64,000 nt of DNA. Origin: Dongia_B sp964406155 (GTDB lineage Bacteria > Pseudomonadota > Alphaproteobacteria > Dongiales > Dongiaceae). Below are positions 62,694-64,000 of this stretch, one piece after another (positions within the stretch are counted from its first letter, which is position 1; each line of letters opens with the position of its first letter). Made by a program: the position numbers and the translations under genes. Where the stretch lies: positions 1 to 64,000 of the forward strand of contig CAYOQR010000018.1 of NCBI GenBank assembly GCA_964406155.1, given 5' to 3'. The notes below the pieces were generated by a model. That model had not been told where the DNA came from. It did no database searches and saw nothing but the letters and a program-made list of their open reading frames with translations.

Positions 62694-63425
62694 TCAGCCC
62701 TCCCACTCCGAGACCATATCGTTGACGCTCTCGAGATCGGCTGGGAAATCGACTTCGCCCCAGTTCAAGCCTTCGATCGAGCAGGTTTCCACCTGGTGAT
62801 GCTCGGCGATCTGGCCGATCGCGCGCAGATACCACCACTTCAGCCCTTCCGGCGTATGCATGATGCGCTCGAGCGTGTCGGTGAAGAGCTTGGGGCCGGT
62901 GTCCCGGAACAACAGCATGCCGATCGATTCGCCGTTGGTGCGTTCCGGCGGCAGCGTCTTGCCGATATCGAGCAGGCGCGTGCCCTTGAGCTGCACCTTC
63001 ATGTCGTCCGAATCGTAGCTGCCCTTCTTGTCGATCGTGACGGTGATCGGCGCGGCGGGACTCGCCAGAAGGCGCTGGAAGATCGCCGGCTCGATGACTG
63101 TGTCGCCGTTCAGGATGACGAAGTCGCGGTCCATTTCGTGCCGCGCCAGCCAGCAGCTCGCGAGATTATCGGCCAGTTTGTAGAAGGGATTGAAGACCGT
63201 GCGGATCTTCAGCTTCGGCCCTTCCAGCTTCTTCAGCAAAGCCTGCACATCGGGCGCGTGATAGCCGACCACGACGGCGATATCGTCCACGCCGCCCTGG
63301 GTCAGCGCCCAGATCTGCCACTCGATCAGCGTCTTGGTCCCCAGCGGCAGCAGACATTTAGGCCGCCCCTCGGTCAGCGGCAGCAGGCGGGAACCCTGCC
63401 CTGCACTCAAAATGATGGCTTTCAT
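62694..63425 (-). CDS. phosphocholine-cytidylyltransferase-like NTP transferase
   Basis: 243 residues. Full NTP-transferase signature AIILSAGQGSRLLPLTEGRPKCLLPL (partly quoted) with KCLLPLGTKTLIEWQI, then the metal site ILNGDTVI and the C-terminal LNWGEVDFPADLESVNDMV. The family includes LicC-type choline-phosphate and other alcohol-phosphate cytidylyltransferases, plus sugar-1-phosphate enzymes. It is convergent with the MobA-like gene, 63 bases away. It is the best candidate in the window for making a CDP-linked head group. ATG 63425 is used; 63446 is possible. Confidence 0.85.
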   Translation of the reverse strand: MKAIILSAGQGSRLLPLTEGRPKCLLPLGTKTLIEWQIWALTQGGVDDIAVVVGYHAPDVQALLKKLEGPKLKIRTVFNPFYKLADNLASCWLARHEMDRDFVILNGDTVIEPAIFQRLLASPAAPITVTIDKKGSYDSDDMKVQLKGTRLLDIGKTLPPERTNGESIGMLLFRDTGPKLFTDTLERIMHTPEGLKWWYLRAIGQIAEHHQVETCSIEGLNWGEVDFPADLESVNDMVSEWEG

Positions 63426-63553
63426 GGGGACACCGAAATAAGTCATTGGTGAGTAATTGGGCGGGAAGATCGTGAATAAACGCTTCTCTGTCAACCCGTT
63501 AGGGAAAAACGACCCAATCCGTCGCTGCTTTGCAATTTAAGTGTTAAAGTTGT

Positions 63554-63582
63554 TTGCAGCGCGCGAAACTGTTTGCTATAAG
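63554..63582 (+). promoter_or_regulatory. sigma70-type promoter of tRNA-Asn
   Basis: TTGCAG at 63554-63559 and TATAAG at 63577-63582 with the ideal 17-base spacer, about 77 bases before the tRNA. No other gene is near on this strand. Confidence 0.7.
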
Positions 63583-63658
63583 CGCGTCCGTCAGGCGGCG
63601 CCCCGCCGAGCTTCTCGCTTCGCAGCGGGGTTTGCTCGGATGCGGTGCGAAGCCCTGA

Positions 63659-63733
63659 TCCGGAGTAGCTCAGTGGTAGAGCAAGCGGCTGTTAACCGCT
63701 TGGCCGGGGGTTCGAATCCCTCCTCCGGAGCCA
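63659..63733 (+). tRNA. tRNA-Asn (anticodon GTT)
   Basis: 75 bases including an encoded CCA. Acceptor stem TCCGGAG pairs with CTCCGGA, D arm GCTCAGTGGTAGAGC, anticodon stem AGCGG/CCGCT around loop CTGTTAA (anticodon GTT), T arm with GGTTCGAATCC. All pairings are canonical. A promoter and a terminator flank it, so it is a single-gene unit. Confidence 0.96.
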
Positions 63734-63737
63734 GTTT

Positions 63738-63773
63738 AAAAGGGGCTTCGACAGCGATGTCGAGGCCCCTTTT
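63738..63773 (+). terminator. intrinsic terminator of tRNA-Asn
   Basis: Stem AAAAGGGGCTTCGACA paired with TGTCGAGGCCCCTTTT (one T-G wobble) around a GCGA loop, a GNRA-type tetraloop, ending in a U-run. It begins five bases after the tRNA. Confidence 0.92.
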
Positions 63774-63856
63774 CCTTTTCGACATTGACGATCGGCGCAG
63801 AGCGGCAAAGATCCGCGCCCGCCGCAGCATCCGTTGCGGCGCTTATTGCAACGGTG

Positions 63857-64000
63857 TCAGTCGACACTGCCGGCGGCCTGTTCCAGCCGGTTGAGAATGC
63901 CCGGCCAGCCGCCGCCCATACGCTTGAAGGCATGCATGTCGGCATGCCGGAAACCCGACTGCTCCAGGCGTACCAGCGTGCCGCCGTCTCGCGCAGCGAG
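63857..64000 (-). CDS. SRPBCC (AHA1-like) family protein, 3' part only
   Basis: The last 47 residues of a gene that enters from beyond the right edge. The visible end GGTLVRLEQSGF ... FKRMGGGWPGILNRLEQAAG is the usual C-terminus of AHA1/SRPBCC proteins (LEQSGF followed by GGGWPGIL). The start and N-terminal fold are not in the window. It resembles the family of the complete SRPBCC gene at 10851 but not its sequence. Confidence 0.75.
   Translation of the reverse strand, partial: LAARDGGTLVRLEQSGFRHADMHAFKRMGGGWPGILNRLEQAAGSVD

Noticed and set aside
63659..63733. tRNA-Asn as an integration site for a mobile element
   Set aside because: No integrase, no direct repeat of the tRNA 3' end and no compositional break nearby.

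Overview
The window is about 64 kb of high-GC, densely packed bacterial chromosome with Shine-Dalgarno-type starts. The gene content points to an alphaproteobacterium, probably of the Rhodospirillales or a related order. The signs are an mfd-sdhE-recG neighbourhood, an ELM1/DUF1022-family protein, DUF502 and DUF1176 proteins, a PAS_5-type protein, bacterial alpha-2-macroglobulin next to PBP1C, and a Caulobacter-like sphingolipid locus. This placement is an inference; there is no rRNA or taxonomic marker in the window. I saw no prophage, insertion sequence or CRISPR array.

Positions 1-14.7 kb are accessory metabolism and regulation, in short units often made of a regulator facing its likely target. 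These are: a methyltransferase; a GcvA-type LysR regulator facing a flavin oxidoreductase; MAPEG and TauE/SafE membrane proteins; a LysE exporter facing a LysR regulator; a Rid-family/DMT-exporter pair facing a TrmB-like regulator; a DoxX protein with a 30-residue upstream small ORF; and SoxR facing an alpha/beta hydrolase. SRPBCC, GNAT, PAS, FrnE-like DsbA and ornithine-cyclodeaminase-family genes follow. Four of the divergent gaps hold dyads that suit the adjacent regulator.

Positions 14.9-36.7 kb are housekeeping and envelope genes. They include Mfd, SdhE and RecG; a DUF502 membrane protein; two Sel1-repeat secreted proteins around a lipoprotein and a D,D-carboxypeptidase with a SPOR-like tail; a SnoaL-like gene followed by a SnoaL-DUF1176 fusion; and PBP1C with a very large alpha-2-macroglobulin that keeps the CLEQ thioester.

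Positions 36.9-63.4 kb form the most interesting part, a large envelope-lipid locus. It opens with an ELM1-family protein, a 2-oxoglutarate oxygenase, a glycosyltransferase, two convergent ABC exporters and a 660-residue protein of unknown function. Then comes a recognisable bacterial sphingolipid core: acyl-AMP ligase, ceramide reductase (CerR-like), acyl carrier protein and serine palmitoyltransferase. Beyond it a minus-strand operon encodes a CDP-alcohol phosphotransferase, a ceramide/diacylglycerol-type lipid kinase and a Tam41-like cytidylyltransferase. Together these read as ceramide -> ceramide-1-P -> CDP-ceramide -> head-group transfer. A divergent plus-strand run carries a metallophosphatase, a HIT protein, LptF, LptG, a second CDP-alcohol phosphotransferase, a fatty-acid hydroxylase, a GNAT protein resembling bacterial ceramide synthase, and a nucleotidyltransferase; a second nucleotidyltransferase converges on it. 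LptFG sitting inside this run, with no other Lpt genes nearby, suggests dedicated sphingolipid extraction from the inner membrane.

The right end holds tRNA-Asn(GTT) with a clear promoter and terminator, and the 3' end of an SRPBCC gene that runs off the edge.
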